Source: Bacillota bacterium | GTDB lineage: Bacteria; Bacillota; Clostridia; Acetivibrionales; DSM-1351 | Assembly (NCBI GenBank): GCA_023395575.1 | Contig: JAEWZA010000370.1 | Location: 1 to 5,038, forward strand | Length of the DNA stretch: 5,038 nucleotides | Direction of reading: 5' to 3' | Shown here: one piece after another, positions 1-5,038 of the stretch | Layout of the letters: every line of letters begins with the position of its first letter | Numbering within the stretch: position 1 is the stretch's first letter | The notes under the pieces: generated by a model | Told to the model about the DNA's origin: nothing | What the model saw: the letters and a program-made list of their open reading frames with translations, nothing else | The model's database searches: none | Translations under genes and position numbers: made by a program

Positions 1-719
1 GGACACCCTGCCAGATAGAAGGCTTAAAAGCCTATTTGCAGAAGGACTATGATAATTTGTTCTGTGTGGATATTATTTGTCACGGAGTACCATCACCTAG
101 GGTTTGGAAAAAATACCTTTCATACCAGGAAAAACGTGTAGGTGCCAAGGCAGAAGGTGCAAATTTCAGACACAAAAATAAAGGCTGGAATAAATTTTCC
201 ATGGCATTAGAATTCAATAATGGTAATAAGCATATTCAGACACTTGATAAGGACTTATATATGCAGGCATTTTTAAAGGATACTTGCTTACGCCCCTCAT
301 GCCATAAGTGTAGTTTTAAGACATTGCACAGAAAGAGTGATATTACACTTGCTGATTTTTGGGGCATAAATAAGGTATTGCCAAAGATGGATGATGATAA
401 GGGGACTTCACTTCTTCTGATAAATAGCAAAAATGGAAAAGACATGTTTGACAGCCTTCAAGATAGCATTTTGTTTGAAGAGGTTGATTTAGACAAAGCG
501 GTTTCCTATAACCCTGCTGCATTTAAATCTGCCCTTCAAAATCAAAACAGAGAAGGATTCTTTGGTGATTTAGATATCCTTTCCTTTGATAAATTAGTGG
601 ATAAGTACTGTTCTGAAAGTATGACTGTGGTAGCTAAAAGAAAAACAATATCAATAGTAATTGCTGTACTTAAGAAAACAAGATTGCTAAATGTTGCGAA
701 AAAAGTGTTGAAGCGGTAG
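1..719 (+). CDS. FrhB/FdhB-like Fe-S protein of polysaccharide loci, 3' part
   Basis: This is the C-terminal 238 residues of a protein whose start lies before the window; codons run in frame from base 3 to TAG at 717-719. The first residues read TPCQIEGL, followed by a CVDIICHGVPSP stretch, both hallmarks of the coenzyme F420 hydrogenase/dehydrogenase beta-subunit family. Further on is CLRPSCHKC (visible Cys95, Cys100, Cys103), then SDITLADFWGI, the typical Fe-S ligand and flavin-domain signature. Full-length relatives are usually about 400 residues with an N-terminal ferredoxin-like domain, so roughly 60% is visible. The tail is basic and amphipathic (ending KKVLKR). Members of this type commonly sit beside polysaccharide pyruvyl transferases and glycosyltransferases and are not thought to use F420 there; the true substrate is unknown. 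The glycosyltransferase and ligase in this window fit that context. An in-frame TTG at 36 is not the start, because the conserved TPCQ motif lies upstream. Family call firm, function uncertain. Confidence 0.88.
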   Translation, partial: TPCQIEGLKAYLQKDYDNLFCVDIICHGVPSPRVWKKYLSYQEKRVGAKAEGANFRHKNKGWNKFSMALEFNNGNKHIQTLDKDLYMQAFLKDTCLRPSCHKCSFKTLHRKSDITLADFWGINKVLPKMDDDKGTSLLLINSKNGKDMFDSLQDSILFEEVDLDKAVSYNPAAFKSALQNQNREGFFGDLDILSFDKLVDKYCSESMTVVAKRKTISIVIAVLKKTRLLNVAKKVLKR

Positions 720-789
720 ATTGATAAAGTTATGTGGTGAGAAAATTAAATATATTATACAATGAAAGAGTAAAAAAGATACTTAATTA

Positions 790-818
790 CATTTCATAAC
801 ATAAAAATATCATTTCAT
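790..818. repeat. CATTTCAT direct repeat upstream of the lipoprotein promoter
   Basis: The octamer CATTTCAT occurs at 790-797 and again at 811-818, start-to-start distance 21 bases, about two helical turns. It lies upstream of the extended -10 element at 848-856. The spacing would suit a regulator binding one face of the DNA, but the sequence is AT-rich and the repeat short, so chance is a real alternative. Confidence 0.25.
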
Positions 819-847
819 GCAGCAAATAAAGCTAAAATAACTTTTTA

Positions 848-856
848 TGATATAAT
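848..856 (+). promoter_or_regulatory. Extended -10 promoter for the lipoprotein gene
   Basis: TGATATAAT is a perfect extended -10 element (TGn plus consensus TATAAT at 851-856). No convincing -35 is found 16-18 bases upstream (around 827-834), as is common for extended -10 promoters of the vegetative sigma factor. Transcription would begin near 863, giving a leader of about 60 bases before the ATG at 925. I see no terminator after the upstream gene (stop at 719), so read-through from it is also possible. Confidence 0.6.
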
Positions 857-909
857 TGTAGAGCATATTTATTAAATAAGTACAATAGATATGTAAAAAA
901 TTAACATTC

Positions 910-914
910 GGAGG
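910..914 (+). promoter_or_regulatory. Ribosome binding site of the lipoprotein gene
   Basis: GGAGG ends 10 bases before the ATG at 925. A second in-frame ATG at 934 (residue 4) would be 19 bases away, so the first ATG is preferred. Confidence 0.75.
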
Positions 915-924
915 AAAGCATAAA

Positions 925-1428
925 ATGAAAAACATGAAAAACATTATAGCAGTCATTTCAGCACTACTTATTTGTGTTACAGTATTAGCAGGTTGTGGGT
1001 CTGACCCAGTGCAAGAGGATTTAATTAATTACATTAACAATCAATTGCCAGAAATTGCGGCATTAGAAAAGAAAGTAACCAGCGAATACGAAGCTATTAA
1101 GACAGACAGTAATGCAGATGACGCTGCGTTTGCGGCTAAATTAAAAGATGTGATAATTCCTGCATCTGCAGAACTGATTGCAAAAGCAAAAGCAACTGTT
1201 CCGGCAACAGAAGAAGTGAAAAAGGTACACGATAAATATATTGCGGCAGCGACAGTACAATCAGAAGCATTTGACATATTGCTTGATGCAGCTGAGAAGA
1301 GTGACGGAGATATAGCAAAGACTGGGACTGAAAAGCTAAATGAGGCTGAAAAGATATCTACAGAGTATTTAGCAGATATAGAAACTTTGAAAAAGGATCA
1401 TGATGTAGAGACAATAGAGAGCAAGTAG
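925..1428 (+). CDS. Small alpha-helical lipoprotein, function unknown
   Basis: The product is 167 residues. It begins with a lysine-containing n-region (MKNMKN), a hydrophobic h-region (residues 7-20) and the lipobox L21-A22-G23-C24. It is therefore expected to be lipidated on Cys24 and held on the outer face of the membrane. The mature 144 residues are rich in Ala, Glu, Lys and Asp and read as about four amphipathic helices, roughly 29-59, 64-90, 94-125 and 129-158, with breaks at Pro79, Pro93 and Gly128. It contains no cysteine other than the lipidated one and no catalytic motif that I recognise. The pattern resembles small uncharacterised helical lipoproteins of Bacillota, but I cannot name the family. 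The gene has its own extended -10 promoter and is followed by a strong terminator at 1512-1549, so it is probably monocistronic. A link to the surrounding polysaccharide genes rests only on position. Confidence 0.87.
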   Translation: MKNMKNIIAVISALLICVTVLAGCGSDPVQEDLINYINNQLPEIAALEKKVTSEYEAIKTDSNADDAAFAAKLKDVIIPASAELIAKAKATVPATEEVKKVHDKYIAAATVQSEAFDILLDAAEKSDGDIAKTGTEKLNEAEKISTEYLADIETLKKDHDVETIESK

Positions 1429-1511
1429 CATTGAATAAAAAATTAATTAGGTGTGGCGAGAATGGTACAACACTTTTTACAGATTACCACGACTTGTCAA
1501 CAGGATCAATA

Positions 1512-1549
1512 AAAATACCCTCGTTTCAAGATAGAAACGAGGGTATTTT
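1512..1549. terminator. Bidirectional intrinsic terminator between convergent genes
   Basis: A perfect 16-bp stem (1512-1527 with 1534-1549) encloses the 6-base loop AAGATA. The GC-rich core is CCCTCG/CGAGGG, and the A-rich and T-rich outer arms supply a U-run on both transcripts. It lies 83 bases past the lipoprotein stop (1428) and 9 bases past the end of the convergent ligase gene (1559), so it can end transcription from both sides. The - strand reading has the slightly better T-tract (TTTTTATT). Confidence 0.92.
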
Positions 1550-1558
1550 AGTATTCAA

Positions 1559-3271
1559 TTAAACATTCTCATTCTGAGCAATAATCTTGGTTAGTACGTT
1601 ATTTGGTCCCTTTTTGATGAATCCTAAATAAACGCAAATTCCTGATATTGTCCAGAAGTATGTGGTTACAGAAGGTGCATCAAAGTTGTTAAGCACTATA
1701 TTAGTAAATAGAATACCTACCATAGCACCAAAGCCACTTTGTACAATCCCTTTAGAAACCTTGTCTTCAACTTTTCTAATTGCTCTTAGAGGCCAAACCA
1801 CCCCATTATATAAAGCTATTAAAAATGCAATCAAACCAAATATACCCATTTCTACAGCTGCCTTAAGATAATAATTATCTACATAAAAGGCACCTTTAAC
1901 CTTATTATTTGTAGCTACTGCACCACCAAATTTTCCAAAACCAGTACCAAATATCGGATCGCTATAGAACATTTCCAATGCTTTCGGCCATTTTGAAAAT
2001 CTTCCGCCTCTGAAGCTGCTGGCAATATATTCAGGGTCGAGCAAATAGCCAATTCTGCTTTGAACTGTTGGAACAAAGCTATAAGCAAGAGCCGCTACAA
2101 TTATCAACCCAATAATTAGCTTGTACTTTTTACTTAGAACTGCATAAATAGTCAGTGCAAGCCCAAGTGCTATCCAAGAAGAACGTGAACCGGTGAGAAT
2201 TATACAAATTCCCATTAATCCAGTAGCGAATGTGTATAAAAGTTTTTGCAATATATGCCTCTCTGAAAAAATAAGTGATATTGCTAGAGGTATAAGCATA
2301 GCTAACAAGCAGCCAAGTACATTTGGACTTCCTACAATTGAGAAAACTCTCGGGCCAGCGGTGCTCTCCACCTTGTCAGTCCAAAATGCAGGAGTCTCAA
2401 CTTTAGCGATATACTGATAAATACCAATTACAGACATAAAAATGCCTGTAAAAATCATTATCTTAACCAAACTTTTTGCACCATTTTCACTTCTAAGTAG
2501 CTTAACAACAATAAAGAAAAACATTAAGTACTCTATATTTGCCCTTAATCCATCAAAACCAAGTGAATTGAAGGAAGCTACAACAAACAGAACTATTGCT
2601 ACAAAGAAGAATTGAAATAGTGAAAAATCAACAGGTGACCAATTAAAGGAAAAATCTCTTCTGTCCACTAACCATCTATAAAACCAGACTCCAACACAAA
2701 AAATAATCAAAAGCTCATCCCATGTAGATGCCAGTGAGCCTATATTGGTTTCAACAGCTATAAAGTATAGTATAGGATATATACCTACCAGATAAGCTCC
2801 TCTTTCAAAATCACGCAATATAAATATTGTGGCTAAAGCACCTATAATTCCAACTACAGCAATTTTAGGCAAGAAGTAGCCAGCCAAACAAAGAATAAGA
2901 GCAATAATAATAAAGAAAGCAATCCTATACCACTTACCAAAACACTTTTCACCTAATTTCATTGTGCCCTTAATTAATTTATATAGAAGACTATTTTTAT
3001 ACGCTCTTGAGTAGGCTGAATTAATACTACTAGCAATAAAATCCAGCTTATTTCCACAAAAAGCTAAAAATCTATATGCAATTGAATATGCATGTTTTGG
3101 AGTACGTGCAGTGTAATTCTGTACAATTTTATAAGATAGACTGCTTTGGTTCCATTCTGATATTTTTAGCAATATTTTATTTATTAAGCTATTACGAAAA
3201 GCATTAGAAAATAGCTCATAAATATATATCAAGAAACTATAAAGCAGGCTATTAGATACATATTTCCACAC
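1559..3271 (-). CDS. O-antigen ligase/polymerase family (Wzy/WaaL-like) membrane protein
   Basis: The 570-residue polytopic membrane protein starts at GTG (3271), 9 bases after AGGAGG. About 14 hydrophobic segments can be seen, e.g. 115-134, 136-152, 160-173, 187-201, 218-234, 246-259, 270-288, 318-335, 342-360, 363-380, 383-400, 472-493, 510-528 and 537-553. Family signatures follow in order: GSPNVLG (314-320) before a transmembrane segment, TGSRSSW (360-366), then a large external loop with RGGRFSKWPKAL (421-432), FGTGFGKFGG (441-450) and VDNYYLKAAVEMG (464-476). These match the Wzy_C/O-antigen ligase superfamily, which transfers or polymerises undecaprenyl-linked glycans at the outer membrane face. 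In a Gram-positive host it would act as a polymerase or as a ligase to a wall or protein acceptor; sequence alone cannot decide. The N-terminal 114 residues before the first clear transmembrane segment are an unusual soluble or amphipathic extension with repeats. The gene follows DUF4330 in a coupled pair and ends at the terminator at 1512-1549. Confidence 0.9.
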   Translation of the reverse strand: MWKYVSNSLLYSFLIYIYELFSNAFRNSLINKILLKISEWNQSSLSYKIVQNYTARTPKHAYSIAYRFLAFCGNKLDFIASSINSAYSRAYKNSLLYKLIKGTMKLGEKCFGKWYRIAFFIIIALILCLAGYFLPKIAVVGIIGALATIFILRDFERGAYLVGIYPILYFIAVETNIGSLASTWDELLIIFCVGVWFYRWLVDRRDFSFNWSPVDFSLFQFFFVAIVLFVVASFNSLGFDGLRANIEYLMFFFIVVKLLRSENGAKSLVKIMIFTGIFMSVIGIYQYIAKVETPAFWTDKVESTAGPRVFSIVGSPNVLGCLLAMLIPLAISLIFSERHILQKLLYTFATGLMGICIILTGSRSSWIALGLALTIYAVLSKKYKLIIGLIIVAALAYSFVPTVQSRIGYLLDPEYIASSFRGGRFSKWPKALEMFYSDPIFGTGFGKFGGAVATNNKVKGAFYVDNYYLKAAVEMGIFGLIAFLIALYNGVVWPLRAIRKVEDKVSKGIVQSGFGAMVGILFTNIVLNNFDAPSVTTYFWTISGICVYLGFIKKGPNNVLTKIIAQNENV

Positions 3272-3280
3272 TTAATGATT

Positions 3281-3286
3281 CCTCCT
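3281..3286 (-). promoter_or_regulatory. Ligase ribosome binding site overlapping the DUF4330 stop
   Basis: On the - strand AGGAGG precedes the ligase GTG by 9 bases, and its first two bases are part of the TAG stop codon of the DUF4330 gene (3287-3285). This supports the GTG at 3271 as the true start and suggests translational coupling of the two genes. Confidence 0.85.
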
Positions 3287-3779
3287 AATTAAACTCGATG
3301 GCTTCTATAGTTCCCTGTGTTTCAAAGGAACGAGTTTTTAATGTAAATACTTTACCTACTGCAACATCTTGACTATCTAGTGTGATTTTTCCGTTACCAG
3401 GTTTAGTTTTCATTGTAAATTTTACTGTGAGCTCTTTTCTAATTGGATCTATTGCATATACTGCTTTTCCATCAGCTGTACTTATTGGTACTTGTAGGTC
3501 TGTATAGGATATGGACTTGATATATGCATCTGCAGGATTTAAAAGTGAAATTAACTGGTCGTCCACTTTAAGAGCTTTTATTTGATCTGTATTTCTTACT
3601 GTGCATCTATAAGTTACAGTTATATTTTGCTGATTTTCTCCAGTTGCAATAGGACTAACGTCTGTACCAATTGTCTTAAAAAAGACTACTACACCAACTA
3701 GCAATACTAGAACAATAATGCTAAAATCAATAATATTAATTAATCCAAACAACTTGCCCTTTTCATTTACAATCTTCAT
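3285..3779 (-). CDS. DUF4330 family single-pass membrane protein
   Basis: This 164-residue protein starts at ATG (3779), 10 bases after GAGGAG. An upstream in-frame TTG at 3797 overlaps that ribosome binding site and is rejected. The N-terminus is short and charged (MKIVNEKGKLFG), then comes IIDF and one transmembrane helix (about 16-34). Residues 35-164 form a beta-rich domain, probably on the outer face. The opening KGKLFGLINIID and the C-terminal pattern VGKVFTLKTRSFETQGTI (141-158) match what I know of DUF4330, whose molecular function is not established. There is a single cysteine (Cys59) and no enzymatic motif, which suggests a structural or partner role. The gene is separated from the O-antigen ligase-like gene by only 13 bases and shares its stop codon with that gene's ribosome binding site. 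A role with the ligase in glycan polymerisation, transfer or export is inferred from that arrangement. Confidence 0.85.
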   Translation of the reverse strand: MKIVNEKGKLFGLINIIDFSIIVLVLLVGVVVFFKTIGTDVSPIATGENQQNITVTYRCTVRNTDQIKALKVDDQLISLLNPADAYIKSISYTDLQVPISTADGKAVYAIDPIRKELTVKFTMKTKPGNGKITLDSQDVAVGKVFTLKTRSFETQGTIEAIEFN

Positions 3780-3789
3780 ACTTAATACT

Positions 3790-3795
3790 CTCCTC
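3790..3795 (-). promoter_or_regulatory. Ribosome binding site fixing the DUF4330 start
   Basis: GAGGAG on the - strand lies 10 bases before the ATG at 3779. The longer reading frame from TTG at 3797 would place the start codon inside or against this site, so the 164-residue product is preferred. Confidence 0.8.
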
Positions 3796-3841
3796 AATTT
3801 TTAATATAAATTCTAAAATTTAAACGATAAGTCATAAATAT

Positions 3842-3859
3842 TCTGACAAGCTTATCAGA
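3842..3859. repeat. Imperfect 18-bp dyad, possible operator
   Basis: TCTGACAAGCTTATCAGA is a palindrome with 8 of 9 base pairs matched (3847 against 3854 mismatched), centred on AAGCTT. It sits 63-80 bases upstream of the DUF4330 start and includes TTGTCA on the - strand. Absence of a spacer makes it more like a protein-binding site than an RNA hairpin. The binding protein is unknown. Confidence 0.4.
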
Positions 3860-3913
3860 TACCTATCGCATCGCTAATACACACATTTTTTGTGTAATTA
3901 AGTGTTGCTGTTG

Positions 3914-3947
3914 AAATGAAATTTTTCTACAATCTAAAATTTCATTT
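3914..3947. repeat. Perfect 12-bp inverted repeat (AT-rich hairpin)
   Basis: AAATGAAATTTT (3914-3925) and AAAATTTCATTT (3936-3947) are exact inverted copies with a 10-base loop. On the - strand transcript this would lie in the leader of the DUF4330-ligase mRNA. The stem has only two G-C pairs and no T-run follows on either strand, so it is not a normal terminator; a weak leader structure or a protein-binding dyad is more likely. Confidence 0.45.
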
Positions 3948-3971
3948 TGAATCTAGGCTTATATGAATTTC

Positions 3972-3987
3972 CATATACTAATATATG
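3972..3987. repeat. CATATA-N4-TATATG dyad over the -10 region
   Basis: CATATA (3972-3977) and TATATG (3982-3987) are exact inverted copies with a 4-base spacer. The dyad covers the predicted -10 (3980-3985) and start point (near 3973) of the - strand promoter, where a repressor could block transcription. AT-rich context makes chance occurrence quite possible. Confidence 0.3.
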
Positions 3988-4008
3988 TCTAGAACATCAA
4001 TATTTCAA
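3980..4008 (-). promoter_or_regulatory. Promoter candidate for the DUF4330-ligase pair
   Basis: On the - strand TTGAAA (-35, 4008-4003), a 17-base spacer and TATATT (-10, 3985-3980) give 5 of 6 matches at each box to the vegetative sigma consensus. Transcription would start near 3973 and leave a leader of about 195 bases before the DUF4330 ATG at 3779. A weaker alternative, TTGACT with TTAAAT at 4053-4025, lies further upstream. Confidence 0.5.
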
Positions 4009-4134
4009 TGTTTTTTCTTGTCCAATTTAAATATCTAATAACATTAAAGTCAATTATTTCGGCTACAAACCATTGATAAGTTTGAACACCGATAGATCCT
4101 AAATTCCTATACTCCAAAGACTCAAAGTAAAAAC

Positions 4135-5038
4135 TTACTTATATCCATATTTATAATGCAATAATAGCTTTTTGATATAAAGCTTTAAACCAGTTTCTGA
4201 AAAGCTTATTTTATAATCATGAACCAATTGCAGCGGAGATTTTTTGAAAAATTCCGCATCTGGCTTTATACCATTACAAAGCCTTTGATAAAGACAATGT
4301 ATTGCAACACTAGGAATCTTATAATGAATTATTGCTTTTTCAATGTCCTGTTTATTATAGGATATAGTGGATTGGGCAGTTTGTACCCACTGACTAAATT
4401 CCTTCCATAATTGTATTTCAGGCAGCCTGTCTGGAGTGGCTGATAGTGAATTAGGTCTTTGCCTGTAAAGAGCGATTGTTTCTTTAACACAACAGAACTC
4501 ACACTTGTATAGCAGTCTATAGAAAAAATCCATGTCTTCAGCCCAATTTAAACCTGACCTGAAGGTAATAGAATTATTTATAATAATAGACCTCTTCACA
4601 ACAACAGTACTTGTCCATACAGAAACCTTTTCTTTTATTACCTCTAACAATATTTTACCTTCTGAGTAGCGTTTGGGAAAGACTTCACCCTTTGAAGCTT
4701 CACAAAAGTACTGATAACCGCAATAGCAGGCATCCATACCAGTGGATACAATCCTGTTTATTTGCTTTTCAAGCTTAGTTGGCAACCATAAATCGTCACT
4801 ATCTAAAAAGGCTACAAAATCGCCCTGAGAATGTTCAATAGCATTATTTCTGGCAGCAGAAACACCTTGGTTTGACTGGTAAATATACTTGATTCTAGCA
4901 TCCCTTTGAATTAAAGTTTTTACAATTTGTGCTCCATCATCGGTACTGCCGTCATCGACTATGATTACTTCAAAATTGTCATAGGTTTGAGCCAGTACAC
5001 TTTCCACTGTCTGCTTTATATATTGACTGGTATTATAC
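4135..5038 (-). CDS. Family 2 glycosyltransferase, N-terminus beyond window
   Basis: 300 residues are visible. The frame stays open to the window edge and begins YNTSQYIKQTVESVLAQTY, the usual second strand and helix of a GT-A fold, so only about 10-15 residues are missing. A GTG at 5007 is internal. Motifs follow the GT2 order: VDDGSTD (visible 27-33) for nucleotide-sugar binding, GVSAARNNAI (58-67), the metal-binding D79-S80-D81 within FLDSDDLW, and WAEDMDF (164-170) with the likely catalytic-base ED pair. It should be a cytoplasmic, metal-dependent inverting transferase using a UDP- or other NDP-sugar to extend a lipid-linked glycan; donor and acceptor cannot be read from sequence. There is no transmembrane segment in the visible part. 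Cysteines are fairly frequent (103, 105, 111, 178, 181, 182) without a metal-site pattern. The C-terminus ends KYGYK at TAA (4137-4135). It lies upstream of the DUF4330-ligase pair on the same strand, but 355 bases and a promoter candidate separate them. Confidence 0.92.
   Translation of the reverse strand, partial: YNTSQYIKQTVESVLAQTYDNFEVIIVDDGSTDDGAQIVKTLIQRDARIKYIYQSNQGVSAARNNAIEHSQGDFVAFLDSDDLWLPTKLEKQINRIVSTGMDACYCGYQYFCEASKGEVFPKRYSEGKILLEVIKEKVSVWTSTVVVKRSIIINNSITFRSGLNWAEDMDFFYRLLYKCEFCCVKETIALYRQRPNSLSATPDRLPEIQLWKEFSQWVQTAQSTISYNKQDIEKAIIHYKIPSVAIHCLYQRLCNGIKPDAEFFKKSPLQLVHDYKISFSETGLKLYIKKLLLHYKYGYK

Larger units (their letters stand above)
3780..4134. other. 355-base AT-rich non-coding region upstream of the DUF4330-ligase pair
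   Basis: No open frame of note is present on either strand. Read on the - strand, it holds a promoter candidate (4008-3980), a dyad over its -10 (3987-3972), a 12-bp hairpin (3947-3914), an imperfect 18-bp dyad (3859-3842) and the DUF4330 ribosome binding site. I see no convincing terminator after the glycosyltransferase stop at 4135; the only hairpin there (4125-4140, 6 bp) overlaps the stop and lacks a T-run. Read-through from the glycosyltransferase gene is thus possible. Confidence 0.7.

Noticed and set aside
36..38. TTG at 36 as start of the first gene
   Set aside because: The frame is open back to base 3 and encodes the conserved TPCQIEGL motif there, so the gene begins before the window.
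1041..1318. Open frames on the - strand inside the lipoprotein gene (1041-1277 and 1136-1318)
   Set aside because: They lie antisense to a well-supported gene, show low-complexity translations and have no ribosome binding site.
1451..1478. GTGT...ACAC followed by TTTTT as a lipoprotein terminator
   Set aside because: The stem is only 4 bp with a 15-base loop; the strong hairpin at 1512-1549 is much more convincing.
3780..3797. N-terminal extension of the DUF4330 protein from TTG at 3797
   Set aside because: It would overlap the well-placed GAGGAG site at 3795-3790, which serves the ATG at 3779; the six extra residues are not typical of the family.
3881..3895. ACACA-TTTTT-TGTGT hairpin
   Set aside because: Five base pairs with a 5-base loop is too weak to call in AT-rich DNA.
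4025..4053. TTGACT, 17 bases, TTAAAT on the - strand as the main promoter
   Set aside because: The -35 is good but the -10 matches only 4 of 6; the pair at 4008-3980 is better. Kept only as an alternative.
4125..4140. AAGTAA/TTACTT hairpin at the end of the glycosyltransferase gene as terminator
   Set aside because: Only 6 AT-rich base pairs, overlapping the stop codon, with no T-run after it.
4219..4410. 63-codon open frame on the + strand inside the glycosyltransferase gene
   Set aside because: It is antisense to a gene with clear GT2 motifs, and its translation shows no domain or plausible start signals.
5005..5007. GTG at 5007 as start of the glycosyltransferase
   Set aside because: The frame continues to the window edge with the conserved YNTSQYI residues of the GT2 fold; the start lies outside.

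Overview
The window is AT-rich bacterial DNA. Its purine-rich Shine-Dalgarno sites (GGAGG, AGGAGG, GAGGAG), one GTG start, a lipobox lipoprotein and a DUF4330 protein point to a Gram-positive Bacillota, most likely a Clostridia member of the Clostridium/Ruminiclostridium type. The taxon is inferred from style and gene families only. The content looks like the edge of a cell-surface polysaccharide (exopolysaccharide, capsule or teichoic-type polymer) locus.

Layout. On the + strand, positions 1-719 carry the C-terminal part of a coenzyme F420 hydrogenase/dehydrogenase beta-subunit-like (FrhB/FdhB) Fe-S protein of the type found in polysaccharide clusters. It is followed by an AT-rich gap with an extended -10 promoter (848-856) and then a small helical lipoprotein (925-1428). 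A strong, symmetrical, probably bidirectional terminator (1512-1549) closes the + strand genes and also the convergent - strand genes. On the - strand, reading from high to low coordinates, are a family 2 glycosyltransferase cut by the window edge (5038-4135), a 355-base non-coding stretch with a good promoter candidate and several dyads (4134-3780), a single-pass DUF4330 membrane protein (3779-3285) and a polytopic O-antigen ligase/polymerase-family protein (3271-1559). The last two form a tight pair: the ligase's AGGAGG overlaps the DUF4330 stop codon.

How they may work together (inference). The glycosyltransferase would add a sugar to a lipid-linked repeat unit. The Wzy/WaaL-like protein would polymerise or transfer the finished glycan at the outer face of the membrane, and the DUF4330 protein, with one membrane anchor and an external domain, is a plausible partner for it. 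The FrhB-like protein would be a redox enzyme or accessory factor of the same or a neighbouring glycan locus. The lipoprotein has its own promoter and may be unrelated.

I see no RNA gene, CRISPR array, insertion sequence or other mobile element, and no clear sign of a wholly new system. The most notable points are the DUF4330-ligase pairing, an unusual repeated N-terminal extension on the ligase, and the roughly 195-base leader upstream of the pair.
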